Positions 1 through 12,485 are shown, counted from the first letter of the stretch. The stretch is DNA of 64,000 nt from Tetradesmus obliquus (GCA_030272155.1 CP126193.1:3348001-3412000); one strand, 5' to 3'. Program-made: numbers and translations. Notes: generated by a model from the letters alone, not told the origin.

Positions 1-351
1 CCTGTGAGGCAGCTTCCCTTCAGGGCTTATGCAGTTGCGCTAGATAACAGGTGGGTGCTGCAGTCGTTGAGAATGTGCGCCGCTTTGAGGCAGGCACACC
101 ATGTGCTTTGTGCAGCGTTTGCTGGAGGAACAACAGGCAGGCACCATTCAGCATGCCAAAGGGCACGGCAGTGCATGCCCACCTGGATGCAGGCATCTAC
201 CTACCAAAGCATGTACCTGCCAAAGCACCTATTTGCCAAAGCATCTACTTGCCAAAGCACATTGCGCTTGTGGGTGGCCGATGATTATAGGTGGCCATTT
301 AAATCAGGCCCCCTCTGCTGCGCTTGCTGATGACCTGCACATGCCTGCCTG

Positions 352-387
<36 letters not shown>

Positions 388-1104
388 CAGCACGACTGCT
401 GAGCAGTTGGAGGCAGCTGCCAGCCAGCTGCTGGCACACTGCCAGGCAGGGCTGCCTGCGCCTGTGTCATATAACGTCATTCTAACAAGGGAGCTGATGC
501 TCATGGTGCCGCGCAAGCAGGAGTCCTGCGGACGCATTGCCATCAAGTGAGTGCATGCAGGTTGCAGTGCGGAGTCGGCATGGCAGCAACCTTGGTGAAG
601 GAAAGGGACATTGTACTGGCGCGCTCCATGCTGTGTTGTTGATGCCACTGCAGCAAGTAGTGTCAAGTTGACTGTTGGGGCATGCCAAGGCCTGCACGTT
701 CCGTCATCAGTCGACGGATGGATCAGAGTTTGATGCAACCGTTGCAGACGCCTTCTGCTTCCAGTGGAAGCACCTGCAGAGCATGTGAAGCTAACTGCTT
801 TGCAAGCTGTTTTGATGGCATGCTGCAGCTTGAGCTCATGTGCAGACCGCATCACTAGACTGCTTACACACATCGAGATGCAAAACCTCTGTCAACATGT
901 AACACCCTTGTTCACTCATTCTAGAACTACTGCTGCTGTGCCGTGGCATGCGCCGTCTACTTCTGCAGCTCGCTTGGCTTTGCTGGCACCATCCTGCTGC
1001 GCTCCCAGGATGACCTGCAGTTCACGCAGCAGCAGGGGCCCATGAGCATGCTGGCTGAAGTGGGGCATCCGTGGAGCAGTGAGCCCGCAGAGGCAACGAT
1101 TTGA
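1..1104 (+). CDS. Ap4A phosphorylase / ATP adenylyltransferase, C-terminal part (partial)
   Basis: This is the 3' end of a gene entering from the left edge, with exons 1-50, 391-546 and 969-1104 (TGA at 1102-1104); both joins keep phase. The product reads QLPFRAYAVALD, then SYNVILTRELMLMVPR, then NSLGFAGTILLRSQDDLQF and GPMSMLAEVG. This series is typical of the C-terminal domain of yeast-type Ap4A phosphorylase II, which splits diadenosine tetraphosphate phosphorolytically into ATP and ADP. The HIT-like catalytic His motif would lie upstream, outside the window. The first intron holds two tandem repeats, one running up to the acceptor. Family assignment is by motif memory. Confidence 0.8.
195..258. 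repeat. 16-bp tandem repeat, four copies
   Basis: Four imperfect 16-bp units ending in CCAAAGC follow one another inside the first intron of the Ap4A phosphorylase gene. Confidence 0.8.
342..385. repeat. CCTG microsatellite at a splice acceptor
   Basis: A tetranucleotide run of CCTG units, broken once, ends about 5 bases before the acceptor of exon 391-546. It takes the place of the usual polypyrimidine tract. Confidence 0.85.
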
Positions 1105-1676
1105 GAGAAGCATCTTCTGTGGTGTTGGCTAGGCTAGTCAGCAAATGAACCCGGGACACCACAGATGTGCCGACAACCCAAGATCCTGACTGCGTGTACT
1201 TGCTCCATCTCCTGCAAGCAACCCTCTTTCGCTTTCTAGTTTTTATTGAGGGACGTATTCATTCGTGCTGTGCGCATCCAGGTGAATCAGTTGAACAGTT
1301 GTGTCCCACCGGCCACACGGCGTGCGTGCACGTGCGCTTCAGCTGTTTCTCTGGGCTCGACGTAGTTCACTATGGCTGAAAGATGTGCAACACAGTTTTC
1401 AAGGGGGAATCACTCTGCATATGCGGGCGTCACTGAGTGTTCGCAGGGACAAGACCCTGCACATCATGCCGCGTCGTCAACGGTTTGCTTCTGACCTAAT
1501 CCTTCAAAGGCTAAGTCGATAGCCATTCAGCGAGTGACGAGCAACTTTGAATTGGCGAATGGTGCATGTCTTCAACAATGAACGACGCTCAGTCATGCAA
1601 CAGCTAGACTAGCCTGAAATATCGCAGTGCTGCGTGAGGCACCGTACGGAAAGCGATAGCAGCGGCACCAGCCATC
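1105..1676. other. Intergenic, no gene seen
   Basis: This is the 3' flank of the Ap4A phosphorylase gene and the 5' flank of membrane gene A. Short open frames here show no recognisable domain. Confidence 0.6.
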
Positions 1677-3283
1677 ATGCTGTTGTGCTTCTCTGATACA
1701 AGAGCCGAGCAGGCGTTTCAGCTTCATTATGGCTGGCCGGCGTGCGCAGTGGGCCTCGCCACAGCCTCCATGGGCTTGCTTGCTCATGCCATGTACCTGC
1801 TGCGCGCGCTGCTGCTGCCTGATGAGGTGTGTGCATTCGCTCCCCAATTCTGGCACTTTGCACCTTCAATGGCAGCTGGAGCATTCTAATTGACGCTGTA
1901 TGCTCTGCTGGGATGGAGCCGCTTTGTTGTGGGCAGGGGATTGCACAGCGTGTGGCACCGCCTCCTGTTTGCAACAGATGTGCTGTTTTACAGCAGGCCC
2001 GGCAGCTGTGCTGCAGCAGGCTACTGCCAGATGCTGTGGCAGCACCGGCTGTTCCTAGTGCACTTGGTGGGAGCAGTAGCACGCGTGCCGTGTGGATGGT
2101 ATTGGTTTGGTGGTGCAGTCAGCTGGCTGGTGGCTGTTGCTGTTGATGTGGCGGACCCTGGTGTGGCATGCGAGTCGATTGTGTGTGTGCTGGCAGCATT
2201 TCAATATCAGGCAGCAGCAGATCCGTGGCAGTTGTTATATGACGTGCTGTACACCTCTGTCCGTAACAGCCGCGTGTTTGCTGTGGACGTGGTGCTGCCT
2301 GGCCTGCTGGTGACGTGGCTTGAGCTGAGGGCGCGCCGCGCCTGGTGGCAGCAGCAGCAGGCACGGCAGCAGCAGCTGCAGCAGCAGCTGCGGAGCGAGG
2401 CAGCGGCACACAAGAAGGAGCAGCAAGCAACAGTTGCGGCAGCAGCAGCTGCGTCACCACCACCAGCAGCAGTGCCGTCCAGCAGCCGTAGCAGCTGCAG
2501 CGCCATAGCAGCGCATGAAATGCAGCAGCAGCGGAAGCAGCAGCAGCAGCAGCCTGCGCCATCAACTGCAGCTAGCTCAGCTTCCAGGAAACATCATGTG
2601 CTCAGTGCTCAGCAACAGGCCGATGCAGGCAGTGCTGACTCTGTAGCACCGTTGCTTGATGCGGATGCAGCACCAGCACCAGCACAAGCTGCAGCGCCTG
2701 GCGGTGGCGCAGCTGCGAGCATGCGGCCAGCAGGCATGCCTCTGCACCGTGCTGCACTGGAGCTGCCTCTACAGAACCTGGCAAGTGTAGTGCCGGGTCA
2801 GCAGTTGCGCAGCGTGGTGTACCGCAGCCCGGTGAGGCGGTGCATCGCCAGCCTGAAGTTCAGCAAGAAGCCAGGCTCAGGTGAGCTAAGGAACAGTGGC
2901 TGGCAACGGCTTTTACAGGTACTGCATGCGCCTGCTGTTGGTGCGATGATGGCAGGCGAGGTGTTTTGGGACGGCGCTGCGCTGTGTTGACAGCTCACAA
3001 ACCAACAGAGCAGGTTGATGCAGGATGCAGGATCGTGTCAGCAGTGCCTCTTGATATGATGGTCGTCTACTGCAGCAGCATGCTCGTTCAGTGCTGCTAG
3101 AGAGGTGTCAGGTTGCAGTCTTTAACTGCTGACAAGCTGCTGTGTCATTTTGTGAATGATGGTCGCTGCTGGCGCAGGCACACAAGACGGTACAGTGTTC
3201 CAGCGGCAGCTGGCAGCTGCAATTGCAGCTGCTGTGCAAGAGGCATCAGCTACAGCACGTGATGCTGCTCATATTGCGCCTTC

Positions 3284-3317
<34 letters not shown>

Positions 3318-4298
3318 ACAGCAGTGATGGTCACAGACATGGCTGCCTTCCCTGGCTGCTGGCAGGTGGTCATGCACCTGGTGCTGCCGCAGAGCCAGTT
3401 TGTGGATGTCACGTGTGACATCCAGCTGCAGCAGCTGCAGCAGCAGATGCAGCATGCAGCACTGGCAGTGCTGGCAGCCTACCCAGCAGACTGCAGCTTG
3501 CTGAGTGCACTGCTGCAGCCCGTCGCGTGTGGAGCTGCAGCAGCAGCAGCAGCAGCAGCAACAGCAACAGCGCTGCCAGTGATGGGATCAACAGGGGTGG
3601 CTTCGGCTGCTACCAGCAGTGCTGCTGCTGGTGCATTGGTGGTCGCTGCCATGCCTTGCGTGTACATGCAGCCTGTGGTGTTGGCTCTGCCAGACATCAG
3701 TGACAGCAGCAGCAGCAGCAGCAGCATTGACAGCAGACTTGCAGCTGGTGCCAATGCGGAGGCAGAGGTCAACGTGTGCATTGCGCAGTCAACTTTAACG
3801 CAGCTGCTGGCGGCTGGTCAGCGCAGTGTGCGTGTGGTGGTGACATCACCGCAGCCAGGGGAGCCACCGCTGCTTGATGAGACATGGCAGCTGCCACCAA
3901 CTCCAGAAGCAGTGGCGGATGGTCTGCGCCTGCCTCTGCAGTTGCAATTCAGCAATGTGCAGCAGCACCTGCAGCAGGCAGTTGCATTGTCAGTGGTTGT
4001 ATTAGCTGGTGGCAGGCCGGAGGGCGCTGCACACTGCAGCACCAGCTGGTCTACATGCAGCGGGGACAGCAGACCACAACAGCACTCCACATGCACCTGC
4101 TGCAATCGTGGCGAAGCTGCCACTGCTATTGCTGCCCAGCGGTGCAGCAGCAGAGCTGCAGCAGCTGTCGACAGCACTGGCAGATGCAGGGATGCACCCA
4201 GCTGCAGCATACCAAGATCTGCTGCCGCTGCTGCAGGACCTGTCTGTTGTGCTTATGAACAGCAGCACCAGGACCCATGTTCACGGCAGTGCAGCAGC

Positions 4299-4335
<37 letters not shown>

Positions 4336-5436
4336 CCTGGGCATGGGGAGCACGTGGAGACCATGCTGCATGCTGTTACTGCTGCTCTGCGTGAGTGCTT
4401 TGAGGCTCAGGGCCTTGTGCATTGCAGGCAGCTGCTGCAGCTTGCAGGCACAGCTGTGCAAGATGCAGCATCAAGCCCAGCGGCGGCAGCGGCAGCGGCA
4501 GCAGCAGTTTTTGGCAGCGGCGGTGGTTGCACTGCAGCACCACCACCAGCAGCAGCAGCAGAAGACGGTTGCGGCATGGCATGTGATGTTGTGCCAGGTG
4601 ACACCGCAGGCTCTGCAGCTGGCAGCAGCACCAGCAGCAACAGCGGCAAAAGTGTCGGGGTTTGCAAGCCCACTTGCAGCACCAGCAACCGCACCACCAG
4701 TGGCAGCCAAGAGGCAACAAGAGCAGCAGCAGGGCAGCAGCAGCAGCAGCAGCAGCAGTCTGGGCGGCAAACAGTAGAGGCAGCAGCGCTGCCAGTGGTG
4801 TTCCAGACGCTGCTGTGGGGCTTCCCTGCTGCTGCTGAGCCTGCATATCTGTCATACAAGGCTGCTGCGCTGCGCACCACAGACTTTCTGAGTGTGCTGT
4901 CATATGCTGTAGGGCTGACTGCCACAGTCGTCAAGCTCACGTGCTCAGAAAACAGCAGGCATGTGATGTGCATTCTCGTGCTGCAGGCAGGTTTCCTGCT
5001 CATTCACGCCATCACGCATACTGTGGTCTGGGCAGCAGGCACAGGTGTGGCGCAGCTTGTGGTGCTGCAGCAGTGGCGCAACACGCTGCTTGCAGGAAGC
5101 ACTACACTGGCGATCTGCATGTTTGCTGCCACTTCAGTGTGGGGTGGGGTGTGGGCAGCTTCAAGTATGGCAGATCAGATGGGGCAGAAGCCAGGCGTGT
5201 TATATTGGGTGTTTGTGGTTTATCGGCACGTTATGCAGCCGCGGCGGCTGCGCATAGGGCTGCTGCCTTCACTGCTGCTTGCTGCAGAGTATACAGCACT
5301 GGACCACGTGTACATGCGGCCGATTCTGCCGTGGTGGGGGGCTGTTGGAACACTGATGATGGTGGCTGTGCACCTGGCACTAGCAGCAAGGCTTGAGCTT
5401 GGCATGCGCAGGAGCTTCGTGAGGAGCCGGCGATGA
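1677..5436 (+). pseudogene. Multi-pass membrane protein, copy A (broken by a stop and a frameshift)
   Basis: This is a tandem paralogue of the gene at 5866-9610 and has the same two-exon plan: 1677-2880 and 3178-5436. The start aligns with copy B (MLLCFSDTR against MKLVFPDRG). Two lesions are visible. An in-frame TAA at 1887-1889 stands where copy B has a Tyr codon, with homology on both sides in one frame. A frame change then occurs between about 3990 and 4090: the frame before it aligns to copy B up to the SVVVLA segment, and the +1 frame aligns from the AKLPLLLLP segment to the end. Total coding length is 3k+1, so one extra base fits. The rest is well conserved, so decay is recent, or one or both lesions are assembly errors. 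No domain of known function is recognised. Confidence 0.75.
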
Positions 5437-5865
5437 CGTGAAAAGCCTTTGTACAAATAGTTTGAGATCCTGTGCATCGATATTGTGTTGCTTCAATGGC
5501 TTTTGGGTCGAGCAGCCCCTGTGTTGTAACCCTGGACGTGTCCTTACGATTATGCAAATCCTGGAAGGGCTGAGTAGCCGGAGTCACAGTGGTCGCTTAT
5601 ATACGTACTGGTAGCATGGAATCAGTTTTTACAGAATCAATTGAATGCAAGTGTAGTGCTTGGATGACAAAGTTGGCGTCGACATTGGACCGCGAACACT
5701 GAGCAGCCATCGCTCATCAAGGTGATTGCTGCACGCGTTGCCTATCAGCACGGTCGAACGTACATAATGACTTAGTCTTATGCATACCTAATCATATCGC
5801 GGGCCTGCACCCACTGTTTTATTTTTGGCGTGCACACTGCACTGCTCAAGGTGAACCTGGCGACG
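5437..5865. promoter_or_regulatory. Spacer between membrane genes A and B
   Basis: This 429-bp spacer holds the 3' end of copy A and the promoter of copy B. A TGTAA motif near 5526, about 90 bases after the copy A stop, fits the green-algal polyadenylation signal. No clear TATA box position can be defended. Confidence 0.4.
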
Positions 5866-7714
5866 ATGAAGCTGGTTTTCCCTGATCGCGGAGAAGAGCG
5901 TGCATTTCAACTTAGCTATGGCTGGCCAGCGTGTGCTGTTGGCCTCGGAGCAGCGGTCATGGGCTTGCTGGTGCATGCCATGCTTGTGCTGCATGCTCTG
6001 CTGCTGCGCGATACCAAGCCTTTCACAAACGCCCAGATCTGGCACACTGCTGCGTCCGTGGCAACAGGAGCCGAGTATATGCTGATGTACGCGGTGCTGG
6101 GAAAGGAGCGGTTTGTGTTAACCAGAGGCATCCACAGCGTATGGTTACGTATGCTCTTTGCAACTGGCGTGCTATTCTACAGCAGGCCTGGCACATGTGC
6201 CGCAGCAGGCTACTGCCGCTTGCTGTGGCAGCATAGGCTGCTGCCTGTTCATATTGTTGGCGCGCTGGGCCGCAACACCTTTGGCATGTATTGGGTTGGT
6301 GGCGTTGTGAGCTGGCTCGCAGCTGTTGCTGTTGACGTGGTAGATCGCGATGTGACTTGTAAGTCTATTATGTGTGTGCTAGCAGCACTGCAAAGTCAGG
6401 CTGCAGCTGATCCCAAGCTGCTGCTGCGCAGCATCCTCGCAACAGCTCTCCACAACAGCCGTGTGTTTGCTGTGGACGTGGTGCTGCCTGGCCTGCTGCT
6501 GACGTGGCTTGAGCTGAGGGCGCGCCGCGCCTGGTGGCAGCAGCAGCAGGCACGGCAGCAGCAGCTGCTGCTGCAGCTGCGGAGCGAGGCAGCGGCACAC
6601 AAGAACGAGAACGATGAAGCAGCTGCAGCTGCTGCTCCTGCAGCAGGACCTTCCTGCAGCGCAGCACCACAACCACAGTCGTCGCTGCCGCCAGCACACC
6701 AGGATTCAATCAGCGCAGCAAGCAGCAATCCTTCCACTGAAGCAATAAATGCACACCTCCAGACACCTGCAACACCCGCTGCAGCAGCAGCAGCAGCAGC
6801 ACCACCACCAGTACCAGCAGCTACAGTGCCATCATCAGCGGCAGCAGCACCAGCACCAGCACCGCCACCTGCATTGCAGCCAGCAGCAGCGCCTGCTGGT
6901 GCTATGTCAATGCATGCAGGCGCTGCTGTTCCACTGCCAGCAGCTGTTTCAACGCATGCGCATGGTGCAGCAGCAGCACTGCAGCTGCCAGGCCAGCAGC
7001 AGCGCAGTGCGCTGTACCGCAGCCCTGTGCAGCGGTGCGTGGTGAGCTTCAAGTTCAGCGAAGCACCTGGCCCAGGTAAGAGGATATCCACAGGTGTGCT
7101 TTTCATACAGTGCTTGGTGATCAGCTTTGCAACAGGTGCAGAGATTCATTTCTCTGAAGGCTGCACAAGCATCAGGGGTCAGCCTGTTTATGTTTGCATT
7201 TGGACAGGAGCTGTGGGTGGAATCATTGTAGTTTGACGTGTGTTTGAAGCTGCTGGTGGGCGCAGCCGGCACTTGGGCATTAGCAGCAAGGCATCATGAA
7301 CCCACAAGTGATGCTCTTTTCTGCTGTACTGCTTTATCTGCAGGGTCACAGGGCAATGCAATGTTCCAGCTGCAGCTGGCAGCTGCTGTCGAGGCTTCTG
7401 TGCTGGCAGCATCAGCTGCAACAGGTGATGCTGCCGGCAGTGCAGCTGCACAACAGCAGCAGCAGCAGCAGACTGCGGTGATGGTGACAGGCGTGGCTGC
7501 TTTCCCCGGCTGCTGGCAGGTGGTCATGCACCTGGTGCTGCCACAGGGAGCTGATCTGGGCCGCCAGCTGCAGCAGCTGCAGCAGCAGGTGCAGGAGGCA
7601 GCACAGGGAGTGCTGGCTGCTCATGCAGCATTTGCTGCAGACTGCAGGCTGATGAGTGCACTGCTGCAGCCACTTGTAGCTGAAGGCTACCAGGCAAGCG
7701 CTGGGCAAGCCACA

Positions 7715-7764
<50 letters not shown>

Positions 7765-9610
7765 TACTCTTGCAGCAGCTCCCGCTGTTGCTGGCATGCC
7801 GGCTGCTGTTGCTGCAGCAGGCGGAGTGTACATGCATCCTGCGGCTCTCCCTCTGCCACCAAGCAGCAGCAGCAGCAGTGGTGAACTGCCAGAAACTGTG
7901 GTCAACGTGTGCATTGCGCAGTCAACTCTGGCGCAGCTGCTGGCGGCTGGTCAGCGCAGTGTGCGTGTGGCGGTGACGGCACAGCAGCCAGGGCAGGCAC
8001 TGCTGCTGGATGAGACATGGCAGCTGCTGCCAATAGCAGAAGCAGGAACAAACGATTTGCAGCTGCCTCTGCTGCTGCAGCTCAGCAACAACGAGGGCAT
8101 GCAGGATGGCATCCACCAGCAGCAGCCAGTAGCTTCAGTGATGGTTTTAGCCAGCAACAGGTTGGAAAACAGCACAGCGCAAGCGACAAGTAGCCCAGCA
8201 GCAGCAACAGAAGCAGAGAGTCTGGAGGCTGCACTGCAGGGCAGCAGCCGCAGCCATCCGCATGCTGCAGTGCTGGCCAAGCTGCCGCTGCTGCTGCTGC
8301 CGCATGCCGCAGCAGCAGAGCTGCAGCAGCTGCACGCAGGCTTGTCATCAGACGGGCTGGCGCCTGCTGCTGCGTACCAGGAGCTGCTGCCACTGCTGCA
8401 GGACCTGGCGGTAGTGCTGGGCAGTGCTGCAGCAGCACAAGCAGGCAGTGCTGCTGCCAGCCGCCACCACCTTCTGGATGTGTTGAAGGGTGCTATTGCA
8501 GCTTGCTTTGAGCAGCAGGGGCTGGTGAGCTGCTTGCAGCTGCTGCACAACGCTGGCGTATCTACTGCAGAAGCAGAAGCAGTAGCTGCAGATGCAGCGG
8601 CTGCAGCCCCAGTGCTGCTTGTTGGCAGTCATGCCAGCGAGGTGCAGCATGGCAACACAGCTGCTGCTGCTGCTGCTCTGTCCCCGGCGGGGGCACCAGC
8701 AGACAGTGGCGGTGCAAGCAATGGCAAACAGGGGAGCTTGGGTCTGGCCAACAGGGTTGAGCTGGAACAGGGGCAGCTTGAACGCTTGATGCCTTCGTGC
8801 ACCAGCAGCAGCGGCACAAGCAGCAGTAGCATCACAGCCAGCAGCAAGCCAACAGGCAGCAGTAGCAGTGCAGAGGCAGGAGAAGCACCTTCAACAGGGC
8901 AGCAGCAGCAGGTGCAGCAGCAGGCTGCCGTCACTGGCACTGCACCAACAGTTGGTTTCAGCGCTCTTGTGTTTGGCTTTCCTGCAGGCATTGAGGCAGC
9001 ATACCTGGCATACAAGAGCAGGACTCTGCGCTGCTCAGATTTTCTGAGCATGATCACGTATGCAATGGGTCTGGCTGTCTCAGTCACCAGGCTGACGTGG
9101 TGTGTGGCAACTGGCAGCGCAGTGCAAGCGCGGATAGCGGCCCTGCGCGGAGCATTCTTGATTGTTCACGTTATAACGCATGGGGTGCTGTGGGCTGCAA
9201 GCACGGCAGCGCAGCATCGGCAGCGGCTTGCAGCGCTGCAGCAGCAGCGCAGCGCTGTGCTGGCTGCGGGTGTGAGTCTGGCTCTGTCTGTGTTTGCAGC
9301 TGCAGCGCTGTGCCGCGGTGCATGGGGAGCAGCAGGTGTTGAAGCGCTGCGAGGCGACAAGCCCGCAGTATACTGTGCGTTGATGGTGTACAGACACTTG
9401 GTGCAGCCTGCACGGCTGCGCATCGGGCTGCTGCCTACGCTGCTGCTAGCTGCTGAGTACATGGCATTTGACGTGCTGTTTCTAAGGCCGCAGCTGCCGG
9501 GTTTAAGCCCGAATGCCACTGCGCTGCTGCTGGTGTCTGCACAGCTGAGCCTGGCAGCTTGGCTTGAGCTTAGTCTACGCAGGAGCTTCACACGTAGCTT
9601 GCGCATGTGA
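5866..9610 (+). CDS. Multi-pass membrane protein, copy B (intact)
   Basis: Two exons, 5866-7075 and 7344-9610, give 1158 residues with phase kept at the join. The first ATG in the frame is at 5866. The N-terminal third has about five or six hydrophobic segments, starting at the YGWPA motif and ending at LLLTWLELRARRAWW. A low-complexity Ala/Gln/Pro linker and a middle region follow (AAFPGCWQVVMHLVLPQ; VNVCIAQSTLAQLLAAGQRS; LDETWQLLP), with a 13-residue Ala run. The C-terminal quarter has a second set of helices from FGFPAG to AWLELSLRRSFTRS. No family is recognised. It could be a lineage-specific transporter-like or scaffold protein, but the sequence does not say which. Confidence 0.75.
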
Positions 9611-11000
9611 TGGCTGGTTGCAGCCTTGGCTGCAGCTTTAGCTCCAGGGCACTGTTGGTTGTGAACCAGTGTCTGTAGTTTTTTAGCACTGTTGGAGCGA
9701 CATGTGTTATGTAGGCGCAGGGGTTGACAGCAGATGTGCTGCTGCCTGCTGCTGAACAACGAGGACACTGCATTTTTGGTCAGTGGGTGTGGGTTGCTGC
9801 CTGCATGCGCTAGACTGGCTTGCATGCAACAGCTACTGTGCACAAAACTTTTTTGCCTTTTGTATACATTGCTGGGGAAGTTGGCGTCGCTATTATCTGT
9901 TGCCAAGAGCTACTTGCATGAGTTTGCACAACCAACCTGTATTGTTATCGCAATGATGCGTTGAAACCCTGCATTTCTGTGTACGTCGTGTGCCACGCCA
10001 TGGGCCCTAGCACCCTATGCTTGTGTGACAGTGCATTAGCATGTACAGCAGATTGTAAAGCACCGGCACCATCTACCCAAGAGGTCATCAGGTGGCTTTG
10101 TGGAGCATTTCATTTACTCACCAATATGCTTCAGCAGCTGCAGATCAGCGCAGTTGTCTCTTGGTTCCTGTTTGGCACTTGAACCGTGGACAACTTGTCC
10201 ATTGAATGACGCAACTAGAGGCAGGCAAGTTGAGTTAAGCCGTGCTGTGTTGTCAAGTGTGGGCGTAGCACAGGTGTGCAGCAGGAGCAGCATGTGCTGC
10301 ACATGTGGGCTGTGGTTCTCGCTGGCTATTGTGAAGGAAATATGTGACTGCACCACTGACATCACATCACGTTGTGCAGGTTGTGCTGGCTGCTGCTGCG
10401 CAGTATTTGTAGAGCACACAGTACATGCTGCAAGCGCATGATTGCATGGGATAGCCATGTCATATGGCTGTGTTGCTGTGTTGTTGCTGCTGCTGCTGCC
10501 TTCGCGCCTCAGGCAGGCAGCAGTGCCGCGCTGTACATCACGCTAGATGCAGCCTAACAGCAAATGCACATGCAAATTCTGCGATTGAGCAGGTGCTGGC
10601 ATATCCATGCTGTATCTACTGCTGCTGCTGGTGGTGCTGCTACTGCTTTCACACCTGCTGCCGATGCACCCTTTGATTTGAAGCCTGATACGCATAATCG
10701 AGAACAGATTAAACATTCAACATTATAGAAGCCTCGTACTGAAACATCCCAGCTGTGCATTGTGCAGTACGAGCTTCTGACAGTCACTGCCTGTCTGAAC
10801 ATCGCCCCGCCGTAGATAGACTTGAAATTGATCGATTAGTGTATTTTATATTATGTCAGACAATTTGGGCAACTACAAGGCCGTTGACAGCAGGCCGCCT
10901 TTAGCATGACGGTTTTACATTGGATTCGGTGCCTTGCATGCATGCACGCCCTGATGCACAATCACAGGTGCTTCATGCATGCTTTATGTATTGAAATCAC
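9611..11000. other. Intergenic, no gene seen
   Basis: This 1.4 kb follows copy B. Open frames are short and lack conserved motifs, and no tRNA-like or repeat structure is evident. Confidence 0.55.
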
Positions 11001-11340
11001 TTATACATGCTCTCGATTGCCGTGCATGGGTCGAAATTCATCGCACAGGGATGCCGGCCCGTGTTGTACAATCTGCAGATTGTACAACACACGGAACATC
11101 TTGCCTCGTACACCCTTCTCCCACAGCTTATGGAACAACCCATCAAGCCACACAGTCGGGAATGCCTTGTACGTATCAACAAACAACAAGAACGATTCTT
11201 TGCCCTCTGCCTGTCGCCCGCTCAACACTTCGCTGAGCACCAGCTGATGATCCGCACAGCTACGCTTGCAAGCCCAATTGGGCCTGATTACAGGGCGTGT
11301 GAGCTCCATTTTTTCGCAAGCTTGCACTTATAGACTCCTT
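11001..11340 (-). mobile_element. LINE reverse transcriptase fragment, N-terminal RT motifs
   Basis: The minus-strand frame carries the early reverse-transcriptase blocks of a non-LTR retrotransposon: RPNWACKRSCADHQLVLSE, then SFLLFVDTYKAFPTVWLDGL (the usual 'D.xKAFD' block with P for D), then FHKLWEKGVRGKMFRVLYN. Homology stops at about 11076, inside a perfect palindrome at 11061-11090. The matching downstream RT blocks resume on the plus strand at about 15278. No endonuclease domain is recognised to the right. Confidence 0.75.
11061..11090. repeat. Perfect 30-bp palindrome at the LINE breakpoint
   Basis: The 30 bases are their own reverse complement, centred on CTGCAG. The right arm is LINE coding sequence (LYNL on the minus strand); the left arm repeats it inverted. 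Confidence 0.95.
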
Positions 11341-11975
11341 TATTGGGGCGGCTAACACTGAGTGTTGGTCGGGTGTGTGCGGCATGCAATTGAGCTGTAG
11401 CACACCAAGGGGGTGTGGGGTTTCAACTCCCCCGCTTATTTTTTGGTCCGGGCGCTAGGCACCTCCAGTATAGGGTGTTGTGACGTGTTCTGCTGGTGAG
11501 GCATTGCCTCCCGCTCCCGACAATTGGGCTTGCTCAATTGTGCTGTAGTAGCGAGCCAGTAGGATTCCGTCCCCCCTGGTAACAAAAAAAAACGTTAGCG
11601 TCAATGCTCGAGGATCTGATACAGCAAGGTGCCGTTGGCCACGTGTTGTTGGTGATGGGGGCGTGGGCAGATCACACGCGTCTGGTGGGGTATACCGAAA
11701 CAGCACATTTCCGGGTTGCCTGATCCAGCTGTACAGACAAACAAATTTAGCCCAGCCGCTGCTGGTAGCAAGCAGCAGGAATGCCCTCAGCCCCGCCCAT
11801 TGTACACAAAGGAGAACCCATTTGGAAGAGTGACCCTCCAGCAACTGAAATCTCTTTGTCAACAGCTGCTTGGAAACGTGTATCTGCCGGGGCACCGAGC
11901 TAGCTGACAGTTGTTGTATCTTGCAAGCAAAGCATCAAAACTATGGTCACCAGACAATCAAGATGCAAGTCAAGG

Positions 11976-12149
11976 CACGTCCAGTTGCATATCATGCAAC
12001 TGGACGTGACATGTGGCTCGTCAAGGTGGGACTGGACGTGAGCACGTCCAGTTGTGCACTGGACGTCGAGGAGGCAGACTGGACGTCAAACTGGACGAGC
12101 ACTGGACGTGCAACTGGACATGTGTTACAGCACCAGAAAAGCTGTAACA
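11976..12149. repeat. CTGGACRTG repeat cluster 1 with hairpins
   Basis: About nine copies of the core CTGGAC(G/A)T occur in both orientations. At 11976-12008 a perfect 15-bp inverted repeat encloses a 3-base loop. A second 9-bp inverted repeat at 12123-12131/12141-12149 follows. A related cluster lies at 15154-15262. Confidence 0.85.
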
Positions 12150-12485
12150 AAAGCACTATATGCGTATCTCGACGCCACAGTAAAGCTGCAGTCAAGAACA
12201 CCTCGATGGTGGTCGCCCTCGGCACTTGTGACTGGCCACTGCCTGCTGTCACTGCACAATGTGCATGCATGTGAAGGCTTGCAGGACACGACTGTAAACA
12301 CCAAACAGCAAACGCATCATGCACAAAGACAAATGCTGATGCAGTGCTTTGATGCTCAGCAGCATCTTCTGCTATCAGAAATACACAACCGCTGAACACC
12401 ACTGCTCACACCATTGTATGCAATACACACTCACGTCAACACCAACAGGTTAACGTGGTGGGCCTTCCCTCAGCATGCCCTGTCC
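12150..12485. other. No gene seen
   Basis: Between the repeat cluster and the acidic exon trace there is only short, unconserved open sequence. Confidence 0.5.

Noticed and set aside
1887-1889. Reading TAA as a sense codon, since TAA interrupts gene A and the LINE in frame while most genes here end in TGA or TAG
   Set aside because: Both interrupted frames also carry a frameshift, which points to decay. The LINE frame also appears to end at a TAA. Two cases are too few, and a GC-rich genome avoids TAA anyway.
1826-1914. A small intron that would remove the TAA in gene A
   Set aside because: The bases before and after the TAA align to coding sequence of copy B without a gap, and no convincing donor/acceptor pair removes only the stop.
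11335-11450. tRNA-like or SINE-like sequence (a GGTTTCAACTCC box near 11424)
   Set aside because: The arms do not fold into a cloverleaf and no matching A box or acceptor stem was found.
11455-11895. 146-codon minus-strand frame as an endonuclease or ORF1 part of the LINE
   Set aside because: It lies on the expected side of the RT fragment but shows none of the endonuclease motifs I can recognise.
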